Origin: Pomphorhynchus laevis
Taxonomy: Eukaryota > Acanthocephala > Palaeacanthocephala > Echinorhynchida > Pomphorhynchidae
Direction of reading: 5' to 3'
Length of the DNA: 64,000 bases
NCBI GenBank assembly: GCA_012934845.2
Contig: WNNJ02001631.1
Coordinates: 62,001-126,000 of the forward strand
The notes under the pieces were generated by a model that did no database searches, was not told the origin of the DNA, and saw nothing but the letters and a program-made list of their open reading frames with translations. A program made the translations under genes and the position numbers. Position 1 is the first letter of the stretch, and each line of letters starts with the position of its first letter. Below are positions 1-11,544 of this stretch, piece after piece.

Positions 1-1079
1 CGAAAAGGCTGATACAGTAATCGATTATAAGGAAGAGAAACGATGAAAGGAGATACATACAGGAACGGAAGTCGATAAGGTGGGGATACGGCGGATGTCA
101 CAGAGAATTAAATTAGACGAGCGGACCTTGTCACGGACGAAGGGTTTAAGGGAAAGGTGATCATCGAAATGGAAGCCTAAGAAAGTGAGATTGTGGACTA
201 TGGGGATGATTGATGAGGCAAAATATACAGTGGGAGGAGATATGTTTGGTTAACGGGGGAGGATCTACATTATTTTGGACTTTTCGGGGTTTAGAACGAG
301 ATGGAGATTGGAGAGACGTTTGTAGATAGAAGAAAGACAGTTGGAGGCAGAAATGCCGATATCGTGTATGCGATGTGCGGGTGCATGAGCATAGATTAGA
401 ATGTCATCGGCGTATTGCATGACCTTAAAGGAGTAAGGTTTGATAAACGGAGATAGATAGCCAAGCAGAAGAGAGAAAAGCAGGGGACCTAGGACTGAAC
501 CTTGTGGGACCCCGCAAAAAATAGGGATGGGAGGGGAGGATGATGAATTAGAACAGACGCGAAAGGAACGGTCGGATAGATATGAGGCGAACCATGCTAC
601 GGAGGAGGAAGAAAAGCCGTAATCATAACGAAGGCGAGAAAGGAGGACGGAGTGGTCGACAATGTCGAATGCGGAGGAGAGGTCGAGGGAGATGAGAACA
701 CTATATAGAGCCTTGTCTCGAGAAATGAGTAAGTCGTTGTACACTTTTATGCATGCGATTTCTGTCAAGTGATTTGAGCGGAACGCGGATTGGAAAGGAG
801 GGTACAGATTGGATGAGGAGAGATAAGCGTTGATTTGTATTAAGATGATGCGTTCTAAGAGCTTTGAAAGAGTAGGGAGTAGTGAAATGGGGAGATAGCT
901 AGAAGGAAGGGAGGGGTCGAGCGATTGTTTCTTAAGGTGGGGACGAACGATTGCGGATTTCCAGTGTGAAGGGAAGATACGATTGCGGATGGACGAGTTA
1001 AACAAGGTTGTGAGAAATGGGGATATCGATGAGCATATAGATTTTAATATGTGAGTAGGCAGGGGATCGACATTATCAC
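1..1079 (-). mobile_element. CR1/L2-type LINE fragment, reverse transcriptase part
   Basis: The minus strand encodes a 246-residue reverse transcriptase segment (265-1005). It shows LDLSSAFD (residues 107-114, first catalytic Asp), GVPQGSVLGP (165-174) and YADD (198-201), the wording of the CR1/L2/Jockey group. The frame extends upstream to about 1075 and covers the finger region (FPSHWKSAIV). Below 265 the protein continues in another frame (LGFHFDDHLSLKP), so there is at least one frameshift, and the window edge cuts the 3' part. No endonuclease is seen upstream. It is more G+C-rich than its surroundings, as expected for a fairly recent insertion. The clade within the CR1/L2 group is not certain. 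Confidence 0.85.
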
Positions 1080-1150
1080 TATTCGGGATCTCTCACTCCC
1101 CTCTAAGAGTATAGTCGAGGCGGACTATGGTAGATAATCTCGAGATTAAG
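1080..1150 (-). repeat. LINE 3'-end module shared with the element at 61.6 kb
   Basis: The string TCGAGGCGGACTATG lies at 1115-1129 and again at 61687-61701. In both places it is followed on the minus strand by a short G-rich/C-rich hairpin-like stretch. At 61.6 kb this lies in the 3' untranslated part of an APE-type LINE, so here it is probably the 3' tip of a relative abutting the CR1/L2-type fragment. This is inferred from short identity only. Confidence 0.4.
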
Positions 1151-2460
1151 AGCATATTTTATCATTATAGTTGTAAATAAACGTTACGTATGAATTTCGA
1201 AAATTTAAACGCAAGCTGTGACCAGCTGTGCCGGCAAGTACTCTTCGAATCCACATTTTAAATAAAATGTGATTTTTCATAAAATGCAGCAAATCATGAA
1301 CAATGCATCGGTAAATGCTTATGGTTAGAAGTCTACAACATTTTTTTATTATACAAGACGCTGACGACATTTCCTGAAAGCGAAAGAAATTTGTGGGAAT
1401 GTATGCTTTCAGTACCGGATTTCTATTAACTCAAAATCTGGTGAAAATTACTTTTGATTTATTTTTGACTATTTGCCGATAATAATAATATAATATTTGC
1501 CGGTATTTTTGACTATTTGCCGGTATAATCAATTGAGAAACAAACCTTTCAAATATTGAGTCGAGATCACTTGATGCAATTCATTATAAATGTGGTATCA
1601 CATTGATCACTATCTTGTTTATAAAGACAATTTGCTAGAAGTAGCTATTTGTAGTGTTTTCCTTAATAACGTTCAAGATAATTGAGGACTTTTTGAAACG
1701 CAGTTAACTACATCAACTACAATGATTAATGTTAATGGTTAATATTATCAATGGTTAATAATTCTTTTCATTCAATCATATACATATATAATCTGTACAA
1801 TGAGAACATTATAAAATGGTACGGAAAGACAACATGCCTAAGTGGCAATTATGACTGGTTAAAAAGTGTCTTGATTCTTAAATACTTACAACGATTTCAA
1901 AAGCTATAAGTATCGATCAACTGATTACACTTTAAAAACATACAATCAGTTCAAGTTAATTACAAATCAAAAATGAAGCCGATAATGAAGCAAATAACGG
2001 TGGTAACCAAGCGCAATCGCAGAAAGCAGCGTGTCCCTGACCAAACTGCAGTTCCATGGAAAACAGGTGGCTTGCGATCAAAAAGATTGTCAATGCTGTA
2101 GCATCCTTGTTCACCCCATTGAATATTAGGCAATGAACAGTGGCCATTTCACGTGTGGACTCTCCACAACATATCAAATCAATGAACTCCGAGCACAAAT
2201 TGATGATCTCAGAAATTAGATCACAAAGTTGATATCATCATCTTCTTCAAAACCTTAGCAATCGAATCACTTGGCGTTGAATAAACACAGTATTTCCTCA
2301 GAAGATACTTTATGTACACCTATTAATTAGTCGATAGATACTAGGCTACAGGTTCGGTCGATTCGCATTTGGACAAGAGGCAGTAAGCACTCACGCATGT
2401 GCGTACAGTGACCAAAGAGGTTCACCAGAGCACCTCTATCAATAGCCCCCAGGTTAAGAA
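1151..2460. other. No supported gene
   Basis: A+T-rich sequence. From about 1950 the base composition rises and the plus strand reads in short open pieces that could be the 5' part of the CR1-like LINE starting at 2461. The minus-strand frame at 1956-2198 has no family resemblance I recognise and is left out. Confidence 0.4.
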
Positions 2461-2874
2461 TTGACATTTCCATGTGTCAAAGAATTCAGTGATGGGATTC
2501 GTCCTTGCCGCTCTACGATCTCCGTGAAAACCAAAGCTCACCCCGTTAATTCTCTGAATACTCATATAGTCCAAAATGAAAAATTGCGTGATCAATCCGA
2601 ATCGATTGATGGTTCTACTGCCAGTTTCTCAAATAGCACGCGTTCCATAGAACCGGACTCACAATCAACTGTAAAAACATCTGGAAATCAAGTAGTGGCG
2701 ACAAGTCGTGAGTTGGCTGCACTTGCTGTTGCTGATGGTCGCAAAGTGTCTAAAGATTTGATGACAAACAGTTGCAATAATCGGGAAGAGCAAAGTTCAT
2801 CGCATATTTGTAATCCTCACAATTTTAGTTCAAGTCGCATTATGACTGGTAAACCAAAAAAGCAAATCAATTAG
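2461..2874 (+). pseudogene. LINE ORF1 N-terminal part
   Basis: A 137-residue Ser/Thr/Asn-rich, low-complexity segment such as is found at the N-terminus of CR1-type ORF1 proteins. Directly downstream, in other frames, 2880-3330 reads NRCLIFQNVPEAPSS, then RLGKRLDFPRLLKVVFE, and then a basic segment around NLVIRDFRVV. This is the RRM-like and C-terminal nucleic-acid-binding region of such ORF1 proteins. The pieces lie in at least three frames, so the gene is dead. ORF1 proteins bind the element RNA. The start is arbitrary. Confidence 0.6.
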
Positions 2875-3129
2875 GTAAAGCGCGTAGCGCCTCGCGAAAT
2901 CGATGCCTAATCTTTCAGAATGTGCCTGAGGCTCCATCATCATACACCACGCAGAGAAAAATGGAAGCGGATTTAGAACATATACATTCCGTATTAACTC
3001 AGATATGCGCAGGCGAGAGCGCGACTTTGTCGGACAAATTAAGGTGCTTGGTCTATATCGTTTAGGTAAGCGGTTGGATTTCCCGAGGTTGTTAAAGGTG
3101 GTATTTGAAACTAAGGAAAGGCTGGATTC

Positions 3130-3357
3130 GTGATGTCTGTTTCGAACAAATTGCGTGGTGATAAAGTTCGTATCCGTCTAGATTATTCAATGGAGGAAAG
3201 AAGCATTATGAGGGAAGCTAGGATTGAGTTGAATCGTTGCATTTTGGAGGGAGAAGATAACCTTGTTATTCGGGATTTTCGAGTTGTCCGGAAAAGGCCG
3301 TTTGTGCGTCGGCGTCCACTCGTAACGAGGGCGATCCCATTTGCTTCGATTGTTTGA
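3130..3357 (+). pseudogene. LINE ORF1 C-terminal basic domain
   Basis: This 75-residue frame continues the ORF1 protein: a charged segment (SMEERSIMREARIELNR) and then NLVIRDFRVVRKRPFVRRR. That spacing matches the C-terminal part of CR1-type ORF1 proteins, in which conserved acidic/basic residues precede an Arg-rich nucleic-acid-binding end. It overlaps the start of the RT frame at 3354 by a few bases because of the internal deletion. Confidence 0.6.
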
Positions 3358-4220
3358 TTCCGAATCAAGCATATCAGCATAGCTTTATGCAACATGGCTT
3401 CAGAAAAGGACGTTCTTGCCTTACCAACCTTTTGTCTGCCAGTGAGATTTGGATTGAATCCAAGTCTCAAGGAAAGGCAGTTGACGTTATTCTGTTCGAT
3501 TTTAGTCGTGCGTTTGATTGTGTTCCCCATAGTCTCCTCATTCAAACAGTGGCCAGCTATGGCATTAATAGCTCAGTTATAGGATGGATTAGAGATTTTC
3601 TATCTAATAGATCTTTCAGAGTACGAGTTGGTAGTACCCTATCCTCACCACATTTAATTAAGTCTGAAGTTTCTCAGGGTTCTGTACTTAGACCTTTATT
3701 GTTTAACATGTTCATGAACGGTTTACTCACACAACTCCATTGTCCGTGTTTAGCCTTTGCTGACGACATCAAAATCTGGTGTGAGGTCATATCTGCAGAT
3801 GACCATATCCGCTTACAGCGTGACATTGACAGGGTTTATACATGGAGTGTTAATACTGGGGTATTGTTAAACATTTCTAAGTGCTCACACATTCGTCTCG
3901 GCAGGTCCAATGTGTCTTCCTTGTATAGTGTCGGGACATATAGTATCATTTCGACCAATCAGGTCCGTGATCTTGACATACTTCTGCAATCGTCACTTAA
4001 AACTAGAATGGATACTGACAGACGTTGCAGTTTAGCAAGGAATATGATTTATCTGATTAAAACTAGCTTCTTGTCAATATCTCCTCAATGTTTGGTTCGG
4101 CTATATAATGCGCTTGTTCATCACCATATCGAATATGCTATCCAGGTATCATTCCCTTCCACAAGAGGTGAAATGAGGGATTCGGAGAGAATTTTATGTA
4201 GCAGCAAGCTCGTTCGATGA
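3354..4220 (+). pseudogene. CR1-like reverse transcriptase palm and thumb
   Basis: A 288-residue open frame with LFDFSRAFD (residues 47-55) and FADD (135-138), both catalytic Asp motifs, and a degenerate VSQGSVLRPLLF in place of GVPQGSVLGPLLF. The finger motifs that should lie N-terminal are missing. Downstream (4220-4510) the thumb continues in other frames and includes NALPYDIMTASLLSQFK, the usual C-terminal Trp/Leu-Pro region of CR1 elements. The first ATG is not a true start: it lies inside the domain at the deletion junction. Confidence 0.85.
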
Positions 4221-4671
4221 TGTAAAATGATGAGTTATAGCGATCGCTTAAATTCAATAGCATGATATCAGTGCAAGCCAGACTACTCGTTCTGGATCTG
4301 TTTGCGGTGTTGTCTATAGTAAAGGGGATAGACGGCTACCTAATCAAATGTGTTGAATTGAATGTTCGACAAAGTCACAGGGACCATTCTCTCGCGTTAC
4401 GCGCAAGACAAATTGGAAGGTCGACAATGGTATCTCGATTGTCACGCAGACTGAGAAAGTTGTGAAACGCATTGCCTTACGACATCATGACCGCGTCACT
4501 ATTGAGCCAATTCAAAGCCATGATCAACACTTGGACAAGACACACTGATCAAGACAACATTGGAAGTTCTTATCCTTGGTTTGGTTGTAATTGATATGTT
4601 TGTTTCATGTGTTGTAATGGACGATAAGCGGGCAAAACGGCCTTTTCGGTCAAAGCCCTGTATGATTTCTT

Positions 4672-5463
4672 CAATGATTTTGAAGAAAACCAATATCATT
4701 ACATATTGTTGCAATTCTTAAAATTTTATTATTTAATGTATTATATTTTATATTATATGGTATGCATGAATGCTCATGCAAAAATATGTTTCTTGTAAAT
4801 TTAAATATGTCATCTTTACGATATAAATTAATAGTAGTTTTAGTTAATGTTAATTTAATGTTCATATCTAGATATACACCTTCTTTATCATTAATATTGG
4901 TTTTGTTAAGAATAAGGCTTTCTGGATAAATTTGTTCACTAATTGAATAAAAATTATTAGAATTAAATACACATATATCATCAATGTATCGAAACATGTA
5001 TTTCATATATTTATATTGTTTAGATTTAGTTTTTACACAGTTATGAACAAATTCATGTTCTATAAAGCTTAAAAACAAGTCAGCTATAATTAGGCTAATA
5101 TTACCACTCATTGGAACACCTTTTACTTGTCTAAATATGGATATCCCTACTTTTAAAAAATTTTGATTTATCAAAATATTTAAGGATTCTATTAATTCAA
5201 TTTTATCCATATATTTATATTTACTTGGTTTTATTTTTGTTAGATAGTCGTTATAGTTAAATCAATTTTTCTAACTCTTATTTAATATCTGTTAAATCTT
5301 AACTTGTTTAAAGCGTACTAAAATCGTATGTATTTATATTTTGAAAATTTATTCCTTTTGTCTGTTTTAAAAATTCTTTTGTAGAATTAATACTGAAATA
5401 GTGTTTTATACCAGTATTAATTTCGATTATCTTGCAATATTTTTTAAAATGTGCTTTAAAAAA
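4672..5463 (-). mobile_element. Penelope-like element fragment (RT part)
   Basis: Minus-strand frames at 4671-5210 and 5308-5514 carry the RT of the dominant PLE family in this window: DFSTL, FRQVKGVPM, YIDD and FLHEHSCIPYNIKYN. The copy is cut at both ends. The C-terminal side stops where the CR1-like LINE tail begins; the N-terminal side stops at about 5463, where unrelated A+T-rich DNA starts. It is broken, with several breaks, and has no 3' module. Confidence 0.85.
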
Positions 5464-5954
5464 TAAATGCCGATATTGCAGCTTCGAATGTGGGACAGTG
5501 ACATACATGTTCATGTATTATTGTCGATATATGATTTAATGGTAAAGCGTACTTCACTTCCGAATGTTGTTCTCCAGTTGCCTTCAGAAAAGCTTGAAAA
5601 CGATAATATCAGTGATAAAAAATATAGCTTGAGCTAGTAGTGAACTGAAACATCAAGCTCACTTGGCTTTTGGAGATTATATAATGATCGAGACATTCGA
5701 GATTAATTTTGCTCCTCTGTCGTTAACAATGTAACAAAATTGCAACAACAAAGATCGCATTAAAAGGTTTTTGTTACAAAAATCTTTTGATAAAACTATA
5801 GAAATTGCATAAGTAGCAAGTATAAATGTATTACATCTTTAATCAATACCCTTACTACAATGATTACTTTTCGAACATAGAGTTTCCTTGCTTGGCATTA
5901 CATCAAAAGAAAAGGCTCTGCTAATATCTGATTTGATGATGACATATATTATTA
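5464..5954. other. No gene seen
   Basis: A+T-rich sequence without open frames, repeats or hairpins that stand out. Confidence 0.5.
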
Positions 5955-6235
5955 AAAATGAGTCGTCTTGATCATCCTATGATTAACCTGTACCCTATTC
6001 GAAAGGAATCTACAGTAAGAGGCCACTGTTTTCGTTTGCTGGCAACCAAGCACCATTCCATACCGTACGAATCTTAGCAGACGCTTATGGTATTGAATGG
6101 TCTACATACTCACTTTGTAACATGTAAATTAAAAATCACGTTTAAGCAACAAGTAAAAAATTTCATGACTACGTCAACATGACCATTCAAATTTTAATTT
6201 CTCATTAATCTTGACACCCTGTAACGAGTTTTGCT
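5955..6235 (+). mobile_element. CR1-like LINE C-terminal fragment
   Basis: The plus strand reads LDHPMINLYPIRKEST and then RGHCFRLLATKHHSIPYVR. This matches the end of CR1-type ORF2 proteins, where RGH...L precedes the last Trp/Leu-Pro segment. The frame then decays. It is a short 5'-truncated relic. Only motif similarity supports it. Confidence 0.5.
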
Positions 6236-6574
6236 CACTCTTATGTAAATAAATAATAATGTAGTGCGCCAGTAAGTTGATAATTGATTTGTCGCGAGGA
6301 GTACTTAAAAAATTACCACTCTTTAAAATTATCGTTTTTTTAAATGATCCATATATTTTTGTTAAAGTTTTAATGCTTTAAAGCAATTTGGATTAAAATT
6401 TACATAAAATATATAATTTAATTAATTTTCACATCAATCAAACTTTGGTCAAATTAGTGTTTTTATAAGCTGCATTAAAAGAGCAATATGTATTTTAAAT
6501 ATAATATATTTTTGTATAAAACATAAATATTACATATAATACATATATTTTATAATTGTATTATATATTTTTGC

Positions 6575-6740
6575 CGCATTACCCATGATCTTGATTTATC
6601 TATAACGAATGATTTTTCTCTTGTATTATTTTTATTTTTTTTGTGAGCGGTCAAAACAGCCTTTTGACTATGGCCTGTAATAATATGCATCTCCTGATTG
6701 TTATCCTCAGAATAGAATTGAAATGAATATATAAAAAACA
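6575..6740 (+). mobile_element. 3' tail of a CR1-like LINE
   Basis: GAGCGGTCAAAACAGCC at about 6642-6658 and the following CTTTTGACTATGGCCTGTA correspond to the tail of the LINE ending at 4676 (AAGCGGGCAAAACGGCC, then TCAAAGCCCTGTA). The two differ at many positions, so this is another copy or subfamily. No coding part is left. Confidence 0.45.
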
Positions 6741-6885
6741 TATTTTGCACATAGCTACACACCCCTCGTACCTACTACTCGCATGTTTCCATTTATATCA
6801 AGACTAGCATCACTAAGCGTACCCTAGGTAGTGCCTGACCAGGGAGGAAAACTATCTTCCAAAATCACCCTTACGAAACAAAAAG

Positions 6886-7527
6886 TTGAAGATTGCGACT
6901 ATAAATGTAAGAACACTATTACAACCCGCTCAAGCGATCTTATTGGCCAGAACTCTAGATATCCGTAACATTGACATATGCTGTGCAACTGAGTGCCGGA
7001 TTCCAGATGCTGGGTCGGTCAACGTTGGTGTCCCTGACAGCTTACGATACTATACAATGCTCTTTTCTGTACCCACGGATGGTCCCGGTCAACGTGGTGT
7101 AGTTATTCTGATTCGGCCATCTATTATGCCCTACTTGATTGACTGGACTCCAGTTAGCGACATATTAGCTTCTGTACGACTGAGAGGCAAAAATTCATAC
7201 TGGACTGTCATCTGTGCATATGGCCCAACAAATGCTACGATTTCTGTAAAAATTGATGAATTTTATCAGAAACTTGATGAAGTTCTACTGACAATTCCAT
7301 CACGTGATTTTCTTGTGGTCGCCGGCGACTTCAATGCTCAACTTAGGTCAGGTGAATTGACCGCACCCTTTGTTGGAAAACATGGAATTGGCAAAATGTG
7401 TGCAAACGGTAACAAACTGCTTGATTTGATGTACATGCATCGTTTGATAGCTATGAACACTTGCTTCCAGCACCGGAAACGGCATCTAGTAACATGGACA
7501 TATCCTAACGGCGAGGACCGCAATTAA
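6886..7527 (+). pseudogene. RTE APE-type endonuclease domain
   Basis: 213 residues beginning KIATINVRTL, the usual opening strand with the catalytic Asn. CCATEC supplies the catalytic Glu, AYGPTN the next conserved loop and VVAGDFNAQL the Asp/Asn pair. The frame is closed by a TAA after NGEDRN, but the same frame resumes at once (IDFILVRLRC) and reaches LTDYSLV at about 7603. There the family has Ser-Asp-His, so the catalytic His is replaced by Tyr. In life this domain nicks target DNA to prime reverse transcription. The start codon is not obvious. Confidence 0.85.
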
Positions 7528-7602
7528 ATTGACTTTATTCTAGTTCGTCTACGGTGTAGAAAATCCATCACAAACTGCCGTTCGTATTGGGGAATTGATG
7601 TA

Positions 7603-8340
7603 TTGACAGACTACTCGCTAGTAATAATGGATATTGAAGAAACATTCAAACCCAAGTCACAAAGGTCAAAGTTAATACAACCAGAAGTACGGCTACTAGA
7701 AAACGACTACATACGTAGTAGATTCATTGACAGTGTATCACGCAAGCTTGAGTTTAAGTTTTTACCAGTATCGGATGGAAATGAAGATGTTTGTCAGATT
7801 GGTAAACGATGGTCAACACTCAAGAACGCACTATATTCTTCGGCTCATGATATTCTTCCTTATCGCAAAAGTCGTAGGAACGATTGGATAAGTGCAACAT
7901 CTATAATGATCTTCGAACAAAGAAAGTTAAGCATGGCTGCAGGAAATAACGTAGAGACGACCACTCTTACTCGCAAATTACGCGCCAGTATACGTCATGA
8001 TAAAGAGGAATACTGGACAAAACTTTCAAACCAAGCCCAAAAGGCAGCTAACAATGGTGATGCACGTAAGTTCTTTGGTCTCATAAGAAGATACTACACA
8101 CCTACACAGCAGAGTGGAGTCACAGGGTTGTGGAATATCGATATGTCACATAAAATATTCGAAAAGTCTGCACGGTTAGAACGCTGGAGAGCTCATTTAA
8201 CAAATCTCTACAAGAGGACAGACACTTCAACAAACTCATATAGTAATGACAAATCCTGGAGTCGTCAAGTATGTACTATGCATACAGAAGTGTTAGAAAT
8301 CGACGGCAACCCCCATCAAGTATTGAGGTCAGTCAAATAA
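7603..8340 (+). pseudogene. RTE polyprotein, end of endonuclease and linker
   Basis: 245 codons in the same frame as the endonuclease. They begin with the degenerate last endonuclease motif (TDYSLV) and continue through the basic, helical linker of RTE proteins (EYWTKLSNQAQKAANNGD). The frame runs out just before the RT, which continues in a different frame from about 8330 (IINTLKCGKSAGHDQIHPEF). Confidence 0.8.
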
Positions 8341-9047
8341 TTAATACACTGAAATGCGGAAAATCGGCGGGACATGATCAAATACATCCAGAATTTCTCA
8401 AATATAGTGGTCCTAAAGTTTTCAAATATTTGACCGATTTGTTCCAATGTATCTGGAATCACAATCAGGTTTCCATGGACTGGCAAACTTCAGTTATAAT
8501 TCCAATACTGAAGAAGGGGGATGCTTCATTATGCTCGAATTATCGACCCATATCTCTCCTACCTGTAGTATATAAAATCATGGAAGGCATAATTCTGAAC
8601 AGAATTAGGCCGTTACGGCAAATTCAAACAAGAGAAAATCAAGCTGGATTTAGACCAAATCGAGGATGCATTGATCATATATTCACCCTTCGCGTTCTGA
8701 TGGATGTCCGTCAAGAGTATCAACAACCGTTAATATTACTATTTTTGGATTTCGAGTCGGCGTTTGACCAAGTTAATCGACTATTCATCTGGAAGCTCCT
8801 CCATACCTTAGGCATTCCTAAACACCTGTGTGAACTTATCGGTGCAATGTATGAAAATACTGTGTCAGTCGTGCGCGAATACGGTTGTACTGGAATTCCG
8901 TTTCCTGTCAGTACAGGTGTTCGACAGGGGGAGTACTATCACCAGAACTATTCAACATTCTCATCGATCATCTCTTATGGGAAACGCTCGACCTGCACAG
9001 TGAAGGTATACACCTGCATCCGAGCAATATGCTGCTTTCTGATCTGA
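8271..9047 (+). pseudogene. RTE reverse transcriptase, N-terminal half
   Basis: Motifs in order: KCGKSAGHDQIHPEFLK, SVIIPILKKGD, NYRPISLLPVVYKI, ENQAGFRPNRGCIDHIF, FLDFESAFDQV (first catalytic Asp) and STGVRQG. After GVRQG the frame is lost; the protein continues in the frame of the next entry. The first 50 or so codons are out-of-frame overlap with the linker. Confidence 0.85.
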
Positions 9048-9853
9048 CGTACGCGGATGATGTAGTAGTACTGTCAGAATCATTTGAGGATGCGCAACGT
9101 ACAGCAACCCGCATAGGCGAGACAGCAAAGAAATATGGGTTATTCCTTAACTTACCGAAATGTAAACTACTTGCCATAAACTCCCCTCCGTGCTCAGTTA
9201 TTATTGATGGTATAACTATTGAACAGTTACAATCTTTCACCTATCTTGGATCAGTGTTTTCCGTAGACTGCCGATGTGACTACGACATTCGAAGCCGGAT
9301 AATAAAGGCTGGTTTCGCCTTTTCGCGTCTAAACTCCCTCTGGCGTGATAATAATGTATCTATTAAAACAAAGATCCGAATATATTCGTCTATTGTTCGT
9401 CCAGTACTACTGTATGGATCCGAGTGCTGGCCTGAAAAACTTACAACAAATAATCAACTTGCTGTTTTTGAGCGACGATGTCTACGTAGAATTGCAAAAG
9501 TCAATCCACTTGATCATGTATCGAACGCAGAAGTGTATTCTCGATGTTCACTCGACGTCTCCGTGTCTGATTTGATTCGGAAAAATAGACTGCGCTATCT
9601 TGGCCATGTACTTCGGATGCAAAGAGATAGACTCCCAAAGTTATCTCTGTACTTGGACCCGGAAGAATCCTGGCGACGCCCCAGAGGCGGTGTTCGTAAG
9701 AATCTAAAGAGAACGATCGAAGACGATGCCAAGAAAATACTATTCAGCTACTCGAACATTGGCTGGCGGAGATTTAAAAGAAGATGGAGACAAGAACTGG
9801 AAATGGTGGCTCAGAATCGATTGTCCTGGACTCATTTTGCTACTTCACTTTGA
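8885..9853 (+). pseudogene. RTE reverse transcriptase, C-terminal half
   Basis: From VLSPELFNILIDHLLW the frame carries YADDVVVL (second catalytic motif), KKYGLFLNLPKCKLL, YLGSVF, RIYSSIVRPVLLYGSECW, RRCLRRIAKVNPLDHV and NRLRYLGHVLRM, and ends in the Trp/Arg-rich RTE tail (GWRRFKRRWRQELEMVAQ). This order and the GHVLRM and GSECW blocks are diagnostic of the RTE clade. The ending matches the natural C-terminus of fluke RTE-like proteins. Confidence 0.88.
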
Positions 9854-9960
9854 TTTGACTTTATTTTCGTCTTCTTGATGTTGTAACTCACGATCTGTAA
9901 GGTCTATTGGTTTAATAATAAGTGTATTAGTTAATACATATTGTGATTATCCAAATCTTA

Positions 9961-11540
9961 TATATAATATCCATCTCTTTCAAACGAAAAAGATGACCAT
10001 ATTGTTTAATTTTAGAAACGAAGCTATAAGTTTTCAAATCATCCATTAATTTTTGCATTATAATGCACAAACATTGAAAACATTTGTAATACATTCATAC
10101 ATTTATTTTTGACAAAAATAATAAACACACATGCAGTCGATAAGGTATTCACTTAAACTAACACAGCATATATCGTAACTTTAATAAATACATTATCCAA
10201 TCATATAGTTAGGTGCGGGTATTGGTATATACTTCAACCGATAGTAGTTCACTGCTCGTTTTGAAATTGCTAAATACACAAGTTGATGTTAGATTTATTA
10301 ACTTTATGAACGATGAATAATATTTGATTCAATAATTCGTATGACATTATTTTGAATAATAATTGCAAGGCAAATATTTTAAATTCAGGTTGTCCGGAGA
10401 GAATGTAATCATTAGTTGGCTCTTTCTCCGAGAAAAATAAGAGAAATAGTTTTATTTTTGAATTTTCACCAATACGATTGTCCTCTTCAGGAAACACTCA
10501 ATTGTTTTCTTAAAACACTCGTGAGCCAACTATGGTTTTAAGTTATGTTTGTATTAAAATATAATTTGAATTACATTGTTTTGGATCAAGATCTACTTAT
10601 CTACTTAGACTTTATAGAATCCATGGTTGCTCTTGGTGATTAATGAATAATCCTTTGAAATGATATTTTAGTCGGCGCCACAAATGAAAGCATTTTGATT
10701 GATTGCTCTCTGATTAACATGCAAAAGGAAACCGTTGGATTGGATAAGTTCTTAGATCATATGATATAATCATAGCCGTTTGAACACTGATATCTTTCAT
10801 TTGCTTATTAATAACGATAAATGAACCTATAAAATTCAGGGCTGCTTTTTTAAATCAAAGAAAACTTAAACTGGATTTATTTAAAGAAAACTCACATGAT
10901 GTACTAATAAATAAACTTTGAATGTTAACAACACCTCAATTCATTTAACATTATTAATGAAACATAAGTTAGTCTTTAACTTAGGAGTTTAAGATATTTA
11001 AGATAAATGTTTTTTACAAAAAATATTCTTCTGAATTTAACTCATAATATTACTTTAAATTTAATTAGCAATATGGACGAAATTTTGAATGATCATGATT
11101 TTATTTTAATAGCATTATTTCTAAACTGACAGGTATCGTCAGCCACTCCCCGACGAGGACGATTGTTTAAACAGCTTTTATAATGAGTTGGTTCCTATTA
11201 TTTCAATAAAATAAACGATATTGCAATATAAATTATTTAATTGCCTGAGGATGTACGACATTTCATCGAATTCCGTTTATTTTTGGACTTTGAAAATTTG
11301 CTGGTCATCGAATATATCTCAATACAATATATAATTATTTTTTCTAGTTTAATTCTTAATAAAATTAATATTGACTATTTATATTTATTAGATATGCATA
11401 TTAAATTAAGATCAATTAAAACTATAGGTTATAGGTTAAAATTATAGTTAATTAAACCTATATCTTATTAAGTTATAGGTTAATATAAAAATAAAATCAA
11501 ACAAAAAGTAGTAAAATATATAAGTCAACGAAATGAAAAA
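9961..11540. other. No supported gene; A+T-rich spacer
   Basis: No exon with splice sites and no known transposon domain was found. The minus-strand frame at 10270-10497 is open but unrecognised and A+T-biased. A G+C-richer island at 11131-11175 (CAGGTATCGTCAGCC, then CCCCGACGAGGACGA) may be the tail of a lost retroelement. Confidence 0.4.
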
Positions 11541-11544
11541 TCAA

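Larger units (their letters stand above)
2461..4676 (+). mobile_element. CR1-like LINE lacking its endonuclease region
   Basis: ORF1-type sequence (2461 to about 3330) is followed after only about 25 bp by the palm of a reverse transcriptase (3354-4220), then by a decayed C-terminal region and a 3' tail. The usual 1.5-2 kb for the APE endonuclease and RT fingers is absent, so this is an internal deletion derivative. The 3' tail (4626-4676) holds a short inverted motif, GGCAAAACGGCC / GGTCAAAGCC, typical of fluke CR1 tails and recurring near 6640-6735. A PLE fragment begins at the 3' boundary. The element cannot move by itself. Confidence 0.8.
6886..9960 (+). mobile_element. RTE-like LINE, nearly full length
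   Basis: One polyprotein of about 990 codons runs from an APE-type endonuclease (6886 to about 7640) through a linker to a reverse transcriptase (about 8330-9300) and the C-terminal RTE block ending at 9853. It resembles the endonuclease/RT elements of flukes. Three lesions are visible: a stop at 7525-7527 (Asn-stop-Ile-Asp-Phe where the family has Asn-Gln-Ile-Asp), and frameshifts near 8300-8330 and 8930. A short 3' untranslated part follows. The 5' limit is uncertain; 6760-6885 is probably its leader. It is far more G+C-rich than its flanks. Confidence 0.9.

Noticed and set aside
1956-2198. 80-codon minus-strand frame as a gene
   Set aside because: No family resemblance, no splice signals; the opposite strand may be leader of the CR1-like LINE.
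10270-10497. 75-codon minus-strand frame
   Set aside because: Composition as expected of chance open frames in A+T-rich DNA; no motif.
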